The notes beneath the pieces were generated by a model, which was not told the origin of the DNA, ran no database searches, and was given only the letters and a program-made list of their open reading frames with translations. The position numbers and the translations under genes are program-made. DNA of 64,000 nt from Climacium dendroides (taxonomy: Eukaryota > Streptophyta > Bryopsida > Hypnales > Climaciaceae): the NCBI GenBank assembly GCA_950106755.1, contig OX467089.1, positions 2,854,501 through 2,918,500 of the forward strand, written 5' to 3'. Below, one piece after another: positions 35,353-46,863 of this stretch (position 1 is its first letter; each line of letters opens with the position of its first letter).

Positions 35353-37374
35353 AACATTTACTTGAACTTACTATGGTTGTAAATCCATTTTATATTAGTA
35401 CTATCTCATGCTAGCATTGGTAGAAGTTAGTTTCCCTTGCAATACAAATGAGTAGCAATTATTGATGAATATAGTAGTTGCAAACATAATTGAAATGCAT
35501 TATTATTGATAGGAAGTTTGTCAACATGCTAATGCCTTTTATATGATAAATTGGTAAAGTGGTTGCGCATAGATGAACTTAATTAATCATTTTCACCCTA
35601 TCACATAGAAATGTTAGCCTAATCCCAAGCGTTCTAACTACAGTTGTTCAGTAGTTTAAGTTAAATTGTTCACCTAACCATACATTTTTCAATACAATAA
35701 ACAAATGTGCATCAAACAATAAAAAGTTTATATGAACCCTGAATCCAAGACCCTAAACCCTAAATATAGTCCTCTATAAAAAGTTAACAGATATGCAATA
35801 AATAGGACATGAAGGCAATTATAAATATTGTAAACATTGAACCCTCACCCTAAAAGTATGCTTGTCCTTCACCTTTGAAGGGTCATTTCACGGTCTGAGG
35901 TCTCCAATTATATTGAGATCGAAAAACCACAGTTATAGAGGTACCCCTAAACCCTAAACCCGTGGTGAAAGGTTATGTTATGTGTCTTGATACCACAGTT
36001 ATAGGTTCACATCCAAATAATCTTTTTGCTATAGACCTAGGGTCTCCTGTCTTGGATCCACGGTGATAGGTCCATTTTCACGGTTATGGGGGTATAAATA
36101 TCAAGTTATCATGTTCTACTTTGTAAACCTTCAAAGCAACCCTAGTCTAAATATCTGCAAGACATACTTCATTCAGAAGTTCATTCAATTTGGTATACAT
36201 AACCATGAACACCTTTTTTCTTACATGTTCAATGGATTTTTGCAAGCAATGTAGAAGAAATCATCTATTTGGTTGATTTGAAAATATTCCCAATCAATTG
36301 CCCACCATAACATTTATAACTTTGAGGCGTCTATCTTCTTGGGCAACTTTGGCAAAATGCCCTATACCCTAACTATCCCCCTGAAACCTTCCTATTCCTC
36401 CATCTCCTCTCCCCCCTTCCGTCTAGGCAATTGAAAGGCCAATCTTTAAAGAAAACAAACTCCTTTCTCCCTTCCATGTCGTTGATCTAGATACATGTAG
36501 GGATACTATACAAGGACAAATACAATATAATATAGACACAGTCCGGATACGAGATACAAGATATAATATAAATACAATACAAATACAATACGGTACAAAG
36601 ATGAGATACGGAATATAGTTCAAATGCAATATAAATACGATATGGTATAGATATAAAATACGAGATATGAGGTACGGATACGGATATATCCCATATCAAA
36701 TGTTACCCCTAGCCCCACTTGAAAATTATAGAAGGGCAAGAGGGGGGGAAAAAAGCTAAATTTAATATAACAAAAATTTGAGCTTATTGGTGGAAGGTAA
36801 AAAAATTCAATTTCATTTTTTTTTGGGAGTGGATAGTGAGATAGTCTCACTATCCACTCGAAAGACAAGCCACTAAGCTTTGGCACATGAACCAATAAAT
36901 TGATATAGCATTAAAAAACCAATCCCCTACACAAATTGGTTTGTCATAATCCCACTGTAAGAGGTGTCCAATGTCATTGTTGAAGTTATGCACCAACAAT
37001 AATAAATACATTCTTCTAAGTTCAATCAATATAACCCTTCCCTCTATGTGGTCAATGGTCCTAAAATATTTCTACACATATTCAGATTTTAGTCCATCCT
37101 AAATTTTTGAGGTTAGACTTTTTAAATCCCCAAATTTTGAGACTGGACTTTTTATTACCCTAAAGTATGTTGATTTATGGAAAAAGGCCCAAAATTTATA
37201 GTCGACTTTTGAAGGTAAACATCCAAATTCAACAAAATAAATAAATAAATAAATTTCTACTGCATCAAATTACAGAAAAAGGCCCTAAATCCATGCTCCA
37301 TGCTCCAATTCCATGCTCTTCGCTCTACACTCCTGCTTTACACTTGTATACTAGCTTCGTTGTCAGCTAAAACC
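35353..37374. other. Intergenic, no gene seen
   Basis: Contains short CCCTAAA-type telomere-like doublets (near 35748 and 35946) and a degenerate ATACAA/GATACGG low-complexity tract at 36500-36690. No coding pattern is recognised. Confidence 0.5.
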
Positions 37375-38945
37375 TCAACTCTAAGGCCCAGTTTGACCAA
37401 GGCGAAGCTGTTTGATCCGTTAGAGATGTCAATTTCAAAGGAGACCTTTAAAACACCGCCCCTTCCAATTTATCCTGATTCGGGTATTTAGAAGGGAATT
37501 ATGGTGAATCCGGCACAGGAGTTTCCGGAAAGTTTTACGCATATGATCGAAGAAGCCGCCGGCGTGACTCCAAAGAAAGACGATACAGTGGTAAACCTAG
37601 CCGAGTACTCACCCATAGATGATGTTGAGATCCAAGAGATTAAAGAATCCAAGGAGGATATTGTTTAGAGTGACGAGATGAAAATGGACAAAGATGAAGA
37701 GGAACCCGGATTGACCAAAACTGTGCGATCCGTCCCAGCAATCAAAACCTAGTCGGCAGCAAAGGCGACCCCCACCAAGTATTCTTCCCGAAGGCACTCT
37801 ACAACAATGGGAAAAGGCATAGGTAGTTCCAAGAAGGCACGTAAGGGTAGATAGGAAGTTAGTTTTAAGTAGTTAGTTTTTTGGAACGAGTTTCCAAGCA
37901 TGGACCCGGATTCCGATTTTCGAAGAATGACTAGTTAATGGCTTCTCGCTTTTTTCGAAACGGTCTATTAAGTCGTTGCCCTTTTTTTTGGTTACTGTTA
38001 GATTTTTTTCTTTGTGTTTTAAATGGCTGAGTAAGCTTGTTGCCCAAGCATTCCACCTTAGCTTGTTCTACTCCAGCTCTTGATATCTGAGCTGATCCCT
38101 TTGTATTTGCATTTCGGAAGTAATTTGAGCGACCAAGCTTTCGCCTTGAGTACTTTTCCTCACATGGTGTCTTCCTATTTGTTCATCTGATTGTTGGAAT
38201 GTGAGAAAAGACGAGTGGGGTCGAAATCCGGATCTATAGTAGACCGAATTCTAGCTAAGAAAGATGACTAGTTGAGGAATTTAGGCTTGTGATTAAGGAC
38301 TTGCGTGCGGGGCCTTTAAATTGATGGAACAGTGATCCGATGGTCGCCTGGGAAGGGTGTAGAATGCGAGTCCAGAAGTCTAGGGAGGATTCCTTACGGA
38401 GATCAGTAACCGCCAACGGAATATTTTCACCCATCGGAAGGTTTGCCAACCACATGAGTAAGGCTAGAAACTAAGATCCGGAAGCCTTCTAAGTTCCGGG
38501 TACATTTAGATCTGTCGTTGTAGTAATAATAGGGGATCCAGCGTTGCCCTGTGTAACCTGCTAACCAATCCGGAAAGTTGTGAGGAAAGCCACTTTCTAG
38601 GACCAACGTATGTTCTTGGTGTGATTTGTGTTCTTTTGGAGAGAGTGAAGATCATGAGTGGTGCAGTCCCTAAGGACCAACAACGGACCTTCTAAAGGTA
38701 AAACAAAGGTATAGAAAAGCGAGACGGATTGATTTATTCGGATTCCAGAATGGATCAGATCCGAGTTGTGTTTTGGATAAGTATTAGGATCCGGAAAATT
38801 GAGTGAGAAGTAAAGACAGATTGATTTTTGGAGTTTAGTCCTCGAATCTACGCTAATCCGAATATCTGAAGTTCAAAACGACATATTAGAATTCCCTGGG
38901 ACGATAACTCTTGTCATCTTATCATGTTTTCATGGTAAAGATACT
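37375..38945 (+). mobile_element. LTR copy L5, 3' part
   Basis: Begins with a remnant of the LTR ORF C-terminus (LTKAKLFDPLE, compare NKAKLYDEG), an acidic stretch and the Lys-rich end (SSKKARKGR). It then follows the same 3' region as L3, including GATCTGTCGTTGTAGTA and the terminal GGGACGATAAC phrase near 38900. The 5' part is missing and the exact 3' end is uncertain. Confidence 0.6.
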
Positions 38946-40369
38946 TATGTCTGGACTGCACGTACAACAATGTGCATTATGAACTAAACAGACTCAAATC
39001 ACATCATTGGGTTCATTGTGAGATTGTTGCGTGATCTCAAAGGACTGCCCAAAAATTCATCACACCTTATTTTCTAAGGAGAATGACCAATCCACACTAA
39101 CCAAGGCAATGCTAGCAGGTTGGAAAATTTGCTTGGACTCCCTTATTCCTCCACAAGAACCTATCCTTGCTCACCCCCTGTCGCCTATTAATATTGATTT
39201 TGCAACTAGACAATGCATCAGGAGACAATAAAATCTAGTGGATTTTTGCTTTCTATTTTTTGCTTGTATTCAAAGGCATTTTCCACAAGATATACATCAA
39301 TTTCCTCATAGTTGGGTACACACATGAAGACATTGACGCTCTATTTGGTTGATGGAGCACCATGTTGAAGACCAATGACTACTAGACACTTCCAAGGCTC
39401 ATAAAATCCTTCATGGATTGTGAATTCCACCCGGTAATTCCTCATCTCATTGAAAAAGTCCTTGACTTCAAAAGATTTGTGCATGGGTACTTGGGAACGG
39501 GTAGGGACTTCTTAAAAGGTCATTCCTCGGGCCAACAATTCAAGTTCCACATGGATTCTAGTGATTGGCCCATTATGGAGTATAAATATCTATGTATCGA
39601 CAAGGACTAGCTTCCACTGCACAAAAAAGGAATTCACTAGTGGTCGGAGACTGAAGACGGTCGTCCCCTAGTACCAAGAAATAGTCCACCACCTTTGGCT
39701 CTACCACATATGAAATCATTGCATGAAATCAAAAAGGGTTTGAACGGTTTCATTGTACATTGGAATACAATGTCAGACGACGACTGATCTAGAGAGTTCA
39801 GGAGGAAAATTGATCCCATAAAAAGTTACTTGAAAGGTGTGAGATCCGCCCTAGATGCCCCTCTATAGATGCATGAGACATTAGAGAATGGATTTTGGCC
39901 AACTTCTAAGATCACCAATGAACCAGAAGACCAAATGCAAAGGGATGGTACAATACGTGAAGAGTTTGCACGGGATGCACCCTTCATTGGATGTAGGCGT
40001 GACCGCTCATGTCCTTCATTTCGTGTTGACCATGATGTAATTGTGGGTTATTTTGTTGCGGTGTGTCCCGTTGATGACAACCCAAAGCCATTTTGGCTTA
40101 CAAAGGCTCTTACAAATCCAAATCTGGATCCTGAACATGTTCATTTGATCCAAATCCAATATTGGATGCCTGCTTTAAGTCATCACACCAATATGGATAC
40201 GTATATTGGATGGGACACAAAAGCTGGGAATGTGTGGTGTAAAGATCATGTAATCCCTTCGTGTTGGTCCAACACAGACTGTAACATGATGGCTTTCAAT
40301 CTTCGTGGAAGAAGGGGGGACGAAGATCAACCTCAAGTTATTACGAAAGTTACAATTTCCAAGTTGTAG
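38946..40369 (+). pseudogene. Decayed DUF7869-like gene
   Basis: Pieces in shifting frames and with stops read in order: YVWTARTT, LLRDLKGLPKN, then HTHEDIDALFG (near 39331), MLKTNDY, RLIKSFMDCEFHPVIPHLIEK, QQFKFHMDS, EFRRKIDPIKSYLKGVRSALDAP and NGFWPTSKI. A last open 166-codon part (39869-40369) has DHDVIVGYFVAVCP, KPFWLTKAL and IGWDTKAGNVWCKD. The order and the HTHEDID motif fit the transposon-associated DUF7869 family known from several eukaryote groups (recalled, not searched). The activity of that family is not established. Multiple lesions show it is dead. Confidence 0.6.
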
Positions 40370-42782
40370 ATCAACATCATCAAATCATCAGTGGCAGCAT
40401 TTATCTCTAATTCACACAACAAAGTGTCTTTGGCGGAAGGCGAGAAATAGTTTGTAGGTCTATTGGTGATTTTTTATTTTGGGAAGTGAGGTTCAATGTG
40501 GTTTTATATTTAGATGTTTGCAAGTGTTTATTTGATTGTTTCTATCATGATGTGGCAGCTATGTAACATTTTTATTTCTAATAACAGAATTTATTTTTTC
40601 CTTATTATTGCTTTTCTATACAATACATTTATACTTGCCTTCAATTTGTATTTGATTTAAGTGTATTTTATGCACAATAAGTAGATTTTGATGATCTCTT
40701 TCTATCCTAAAAAATTTGAGTTTTAAAACCTTTTTCAAAGTGCAGTTTTAAAATACTGAAAAGTGAAAAAATTTGGGCATTTTCAAAGAATACCAGTGAG
40801 CACCTAATTGTTGAGTGTCAAGGTGTCATTTTGTGTGCATTTAGTACATGGCTAAAACCAAGTATAAAACTTTGTTTTGCCTTCCAAAGTTTAATCTACT
40901 TCAATTGGGGAATACTCAAAGAGATGCAAAAAATAAGAAAAAACCATGTTCATTGATCCCTTCAATCATTTTATGTCTTTTACTTGATGATTGCATAGAT
41001 AGAAGGGGAACTACTACTTAGAATTGTTTTCCTAATCCCAAACAACAATCACAAGCCAAACTTGATCAATTTCAACATCACAAAGTGCAACATGAAGATC
41101 ATTTTGGGACAAAAAAACAAAGCCAAAAGGAAGATCATTATGGGACGGAGGGAGTATAATCTTCTTTTTAATTTTATATTATATTGTGTATTTCACACCT
41201 TCTCAATTGTATTTTTATTGTTTCATCATGTTTGTTTTGTAAAGATAGGTACACTAATGTATTCTATGATGAGTGATTCTTAACTTTTCTACCTAACTAT
41301 ATGCCGTAGCATATATTTAATGTTTTAGGTAAGTATTTATTGTGAATGCTTCAAGTTTGGATTCTAAATTCCTCCTTTTAACTTTTGTTATTATGAAAGA
41401 GCCAAGAAAATTTCTTATACTTGCTAAATTTCATGATTCTCTTGGCATATTACAATCTCAATTTATTAAATTTTCTCAATTTAATGAATCCTTTTTGTTT
41501 ACTAAATTTAGGATCATGATTAAAATGAGAGTCCAAATATTCTCATTTTAATGAATATGACCTTATTATGATGATTAGCATCCATCCTAAAATTTCATGC
41601 AAACATTCCAAATTATGAAGTCAAAAAGCATACCCATGTTTCTCAAACTAGGCTCCTTGGTCCTTGGGTGGTTTAGGGTCACCCAATTGGAAAAAAATTA
41701 TATTCCCACATTTGCACCATGAAGATCTGACCAAAATTGACTTTCTGCATTTCATAGAAGTCAATTGGAATCAGTAGGCACAGTCCGCAAACAACCAAGT
41801 CATCGACTACTGTAGATGAAGGCCTCCGTGACACCCTGCATGCTGATAAGTGGAAAGTCTGGAGTTCAAATTCACAGAAGCAACTGAAACTCAAGAATTT
41901 CAATCAATACATCCTGTTCAGCAGCTGCACACGGACAGTACTGGAAGCTAACTTTGTTGCACAATGCTTGCAATAACATCTGCAGATTACAGCAACCCAA
42001 TTCTCAACTGCTGATTATAATTACACTACGTAGTCGTTTCTCCCTTGCAGCCAACCCTCCCTTGTGCGTCTGCCACCCAACCCGTAACCTCTCTGATTTA
42101 GATAGGGAGGCGAGACTGTGCGTCACGTCTAGAACCCAGTGCTCCATCCTAGGATCGTCCTCTTTCCATCTTCCTGGTTCCCTCTCGATAAATTCGACAT
42201 CCTCACTTTCCTCTTCGTCTTCCTCCGTTATAAGAGGAGAGGGAGAACGCTTTCTACTTGTTCTGCTCCACACAAAAAACACACGAGACTAATAATTTGC
42301 CGTACCATTACAATTCATTCTTGAACATCCAAATAGGACCCCAGACAGACAGGGAACACGACATTATGCAGAATACATTGCCCTCGAGGAAGAAGAAGAA
42401 ACGTCGTTGCTATGGGTATAACAGAATCCTCTCAAAAAACACAAAAGAGGTGGTTTGAAGCTCAGGCCCAGGTGAGTGTTCTTCATGCGTTATGCTCTGC
42501 ATCGATGATTTTGAATAATACATCGTTTCTTCCACTGGTTGCCATCTCTGTCGCAACAGTGTGAAATCCATGATTTAACAACCATACATGTAAACATATG
42601 CAGAAATAAATGAAAATATGACATTCAGAACAATACAAGATAACTGTACGTGTTGCGTAATCAACCTCCTCTGCAAAGACCTCATCTGACACATGCTTCT
42701 TTGCGGTGGCGAGAATCTATCATCCTCACTCGGTGGCGAGAATCTATCATCCTCGGTGCTTCTTTGCGGTGGCGAGAATCTA
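40370..42782. other. Intergenic; partial Stowaway-like MITE end
   Basis: At 41137-41158 the sequence ATTATGGGACGGAGGGAGTA is the typical inverted end of Stowaway MITEs. The matching left end is not visible. Otherwise the stretch is AT-rich. 41940-42480 is less AT-rich but shows no convincing gene. The 3' UTR of the AKAP17A-like gene probably lies at 42480-42782. Confidence 0.45.
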
Positions 42783-42790
42783 TCATCCTT
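42692..42790. repeat. Short tandem repeat downstream of the AKAP17A-like stop
   Basis: Three copies of GATAGATTCTCGCCACCG with spacers of variable length lie directly after the TGA at 42783-42785. In another frame they read as repeated EDDRFSPP. The repeat may therefore be a former coding tail, brought out of frame, or simply 3' UTR. Confidence 0.75.
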
Positions 42791-45751
42791 CAATTTCCCT
42801 TTTCCTTCGTGGCATTTCGTCATCTGAAGAATCCTGCCTTTCATTCTGCGCTTTCAGTGAGAAGCTCATTATTGTCAGATATTATGGTAACACAACCCCA
42901 TAGAACGGCAAACCTGAACCATAGCAAGTAGGAGTGGGGACATAACAATCTCTCGGAAACTAACAAGATAGCCAGCTGTTAACATTTTAAGAGATGCATG
43001 ACACAAAATGAAAACCCACTTTCAGGTGGACCCAATAGGATTGACAATAGGCATTCATGCCAAGTTACAACAAGTAGTACGCTATTAGTCTAGGATTTCT
43101 ACGCACCAGATAGGATTCAAGAGTTCAAACACACCTGTATCAAACCCTCCTCTTCAGAGGACGTATCATAATGTAACACCTGTTTTCTAGATTCCTCTTC
43201 CATCCTTTTAGCTTGCTCAGCCAGCTGTTGTGGCCTTCCCTCCTCCCTAGATTAATGGGCACCAGACAAAATGTAAGATGTCAAGCAGCAGGGCCTCAAC
43301 CTGATGATCCCATCCAATCTACAGCAAAACATATCTACAAATGTCCCTGTTCTGTGTCGTCACAAAATTGCAGGGATGACAATACATTGAATTCCGAGCA
43401 AGCAGTAGTGTCAGAAGAAAGTTCGATTGATTGATACTTACATATTTGCTTAGGAAAGGACCAGAACAATTGCAATGTTAAGTGACTCATGAATCACGGA
43501 CAAAGTACTCCTATAAAGTACCAACGTTAGAATGCAGACGACTTCACAATGCTTGTGTGATAGATTTAAGTGACACACTATTTGCTGGGAAAAGGTGGGA
43601 GGTCTCATTGAGAAACTTCCATCGAGCTATGCCACGTCAAGCTTAAGATTGACTGAAAAGGAATCTGGTGCAGGATATAAGATTCTTAGACCCCTCTCCC
43701 TGCTTGCATGATAAAATTATGCATGATTCGGACAGAATCCTTGACTAGTCAAGAAAGTATCCTACTAAATCTAAATGTTCTTGACCACACTAGTGAGAGA
43801 GACAGGCAAATATCAAAGACAATCTACAATCATCCGATGCATCTCTGAATTAACGCAGCTCGTATGGTACTTGGCTCTCTCGACAGAAGTTATCTAAAAT
43901 CAGACGAATGTGAACAATAAATGATAACCACAGAAGCCAAACTTTCATTCGGCACCTATAAATATACATTGAGACTCGTGCCATGATAACGTTGAGCAAT
44001 GCATTCACATTCACATCCAGGAGATCAGAGACGCACCTCAAAGCAGCGGCCATTTGTTCTCTCCAATCTTTCCACCTTATAGCGTGCGAACTCAGCTTGA
44101 CGAGCATCCATTTCCTCTTTCGACTTCCTCTCAGCCTATGCTTGTACTTGTCGTTCCAGCCTTTCTTTCTCAAATTTTCTCTTCCGTACATTTAGCACGC
44201 TAAAATAGTTCTCTTTATCCCAGTCCACCACATACATCGCTCTGAAGTTTGACCCTGCACAAAGAAAGAGTTAAGACGGTCATTAGTGCATAGTACAAGG
44301 ACGGAGATAGGGACCACGGTTATCATACGCGACACTATGAACTGTGATCGTATACTTTCAACTAGATTGAGGCAAGCTTGAATGCACAACTGCTAACCCA
44401 GATAAAATGAAAAATTGAAAATTTAAAGCAATTGATAGAAATTGTACTATAACGTGCCTTCTGCATTGTGCGCCCACAAAACGCATGCAAAGCTTTGCAG
44501 AAATTGGTATGACTGTCGAACTGCACCCAGATCTGGCACTGTAAAGCAGCAGCCATGCTATATCCTTAGGATTACTCCCCGGATCTTCATTACTCAGCAC
44601 CTCCAAGTTCCTAAACCCAAACAAATGCATCAAACTGATGCCCTGACACAAGTACGAAGGCAGAAGATGGTAATTCGGAACTATCAGAGGATATCGTAAT
44701 TAAGGAAGTACCTTATTTCACCGAACGTGGAAAAGATCGTATGAGTGACCAAAACGGAAGGTTTGGTTGACACCCGTGGCTCAGCAAACCATCGAGAAGG
44801 CACACCTTTCAGTGTAAGGGTGGTCGGTCCTCCTTGTCCTTGTGCTCCTCCTGCAGAAAATTGCAAATAGATCAATTGCATTTCACATAAATAAGCTCAT
44901 GGATTCAAAAGGAATGCATTAAAGGTTCATCTAGACTGGTTAGAAAGACACCCTCAGAATCCACGCAGTCGGATATGAGCGGGACTGGAATCTGAGAGGA
45001 CACAAGGACTCGCTAACAAACACGCTGGTTGTGATCACAGAGGGGAAAACGATATGATACAGATTGCCCTCGTGAAAGTCGAATTATTGCCTTGCTAATA
45101 ACACGCACATTCAAATTCAATGTAGAACGAAAAACAGCGGGACGAATGCTGTATGTATGTATATACATGCCAACACAAACCTTCCATAGAAGATGTCAAA
45201 TAAATTAATGGAACTCCAGTTCTCAGCGTTGTGAGTACAACTTATCCCCAAACCCAAAAGTCAAAGTCACCCACCTCCACGACGAGGGCCGGATGCCCCC
45301 TCCCATGCTCGCTTGAGAGCCTCCAATTCATTCGTCTCCTTGACGACCGCAAGGCACTTGAGCTTCAATCCGCCACGCCATTTACATTCTCCACGACGTG
45401 CTTCCCGAAGTCAGCCCCCTCAGGACAACCTTTCGCAGACTCTGCGGACCTTCCCCACAAATGCAAAGTCCCGTCCGCAATGGGCTCGTCTCTCCGCTTC
45501 TTGAAATAGTCCTTCACTTTGCGGACAACAAGGTCTCGATCCGCTACGACCAACCCAAACCTCTTCTTGAACATCGCCATGAGCCCCCCCTTGAGCTGCC
45601 ATTCGTCCACCGGCTTCACAGACACGTCCGCCCGAACGAAGGAGAGCGAAACGACGGTACATGGCACTAGTGATAAGCCCTCGCTGAGCTCGATCACGAC
45701 GCCCGGCGCAGGAGACGTCCCCATTGCCGCTTCTGAAAACGTAAACCCCAC
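42783..45751 (-). pseudogene. AKAP17A/XE7-like RNA-processing gene with coding lesions
   Basis: Exons on minus: about 45751-45270, 44850-44712, about 44620-44454, 44254-44037, 43242-43135, about 42842-42783. The product resembles AKAP17A/XE7, an SR-related splicing cofactor. Exon 1 has VVIELSEGLSLVP and VDEWQLKGGLMAMF; exon 2 has LTLKGVPSRWFAEP and IFSTFGEIR; exon 3 has QIWVQFDSHTNFCKALHAFCGR; exon 4 has MYVVDWDKENYFS then a Lys/Arg/Glu helix; the last ends RRKREIEG. Splice sites are mostly good. Lesions: one base missing near 45367 (before LKLKCLAVVKETNELEALK), one near 44555 (before MAAALQCQIW), and an in-frame TAG at 44136-44138 inside the charged helix. The neighbouring gene at 49157-54602 has none, so assembly noise is not the simplest explanation. 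An alternative is a 67-base intron removing the second lesion. Confidence 0.65.
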
Positions 45752-46863
45752 CTTGCTTCGCGAAACGAAAACCCCACTTCTTCAGCTCCACCACAAACAG
45801 TCAATCCAAAAGTACTACAACGCGCTTCCAAATCTTCATTTGCTCATCATCTCTGATAACTTCGCATCGAAACTACAACGCGAGGTGTCCACTCCGGTAC
45901 TCACTCTTCCCCACAACTACACGCTGTAGACGGAGATTCCGAATCTTCCGCACCCATCACCCAAAATACACAGACACAACAGCCAAGGAGAATCCACCAG
46001 AGTCTCCACCATCGAAAAAAACGACCCCGATCGTCGCAAAGAGGCAGATGCCAATGCTTCAGGGGCAAGACTCCTAGGCGAGCCCCGACACTCCGGAAGA
46101 ATTAGGGTTTGGAGGACGAAGAATAAGTTCCCACTTCGTTCCCTCGATGTTCCCCCCAAATGCAGCACATCAGAATCTCGTCCTCCCAGAACTTTTGGGA
46201 TGCGACAACTTTAGCCTTGGCGTCGGTCCGTCTTTAGCCTGCGGCGTAGGAAGTGGCCCATACATACATTGTGGCGCAAACAAGTAAGCCTTACCTGAAA
46301 GTCAAAATGGTTGCATGATCATGAAGTGGTGCGTTGAGGTGGAGCGTCGAAGCGGAGTCGAAAAAGTGCGCCAGAGCGTGGTGCACCCTTTGAACCCTTG
46401 GTCAGACGGTTGTAAGCCCCTGTAGAACTTAACGCTCCGTCCCCCGCCTGCTTCAGTGGTCGATCTCCCGATTGGCATGAGAGTAGCCCCCTGGGAGCTT
46501 CACATAGGGACCGTGCTGCTTCGGGGATTGACTGACTACCGCAAGACCTCATTCCGATCGAAGCTCTTTTGCATCCAATCGACATCCAAAGGTGGAAGCA
46601 CAGGAATCGTCATGCCATGGGTTGAGCGCTACCTTCACAGCAGAGCTTTGAATGATCGGCTCCTCCGGTGCTGGACTCATCGTCACTAACCGCAGGGATA
46701 GAGAGCACAAAGATAATTCGACGACGACCGGAAGAATATTATTCATCTGGTGCAACAACTTCCTGGAGTTGGAGTTCCGAGACTTTGTCGACTATGATTA
46801 GCACAGCAGAAAAATTACGAATTGCTTTGCTCGCTTGAGCGGCGCGGCAGCAAGGTCGTCAAG
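45752..46863. other. Divergent intergenic region between two genes
   Basis: About 1.1 kb separates the start of the AKAP17A-like gene (minus) from the start of the flagellar-type gene (plus), so both promoters should lie here. No TATA-type element stands out, and the open frames are antisense or random. Confidence 0.45.

Noticed and set aside
41137..41158. Complete Stowaway MITE.
   Set aside because: Only one terminal repeat is visible. No matching left end with a TA duplication was found within a reasonable distance.
45420..45794. Alternative minus-strand frame of 124 codons over the AKAP17A-like exon 1.
   Set aside because: The conserved residues (LSLVP, DEWQLK) are in the other frame; this one is an overlapping shadow.
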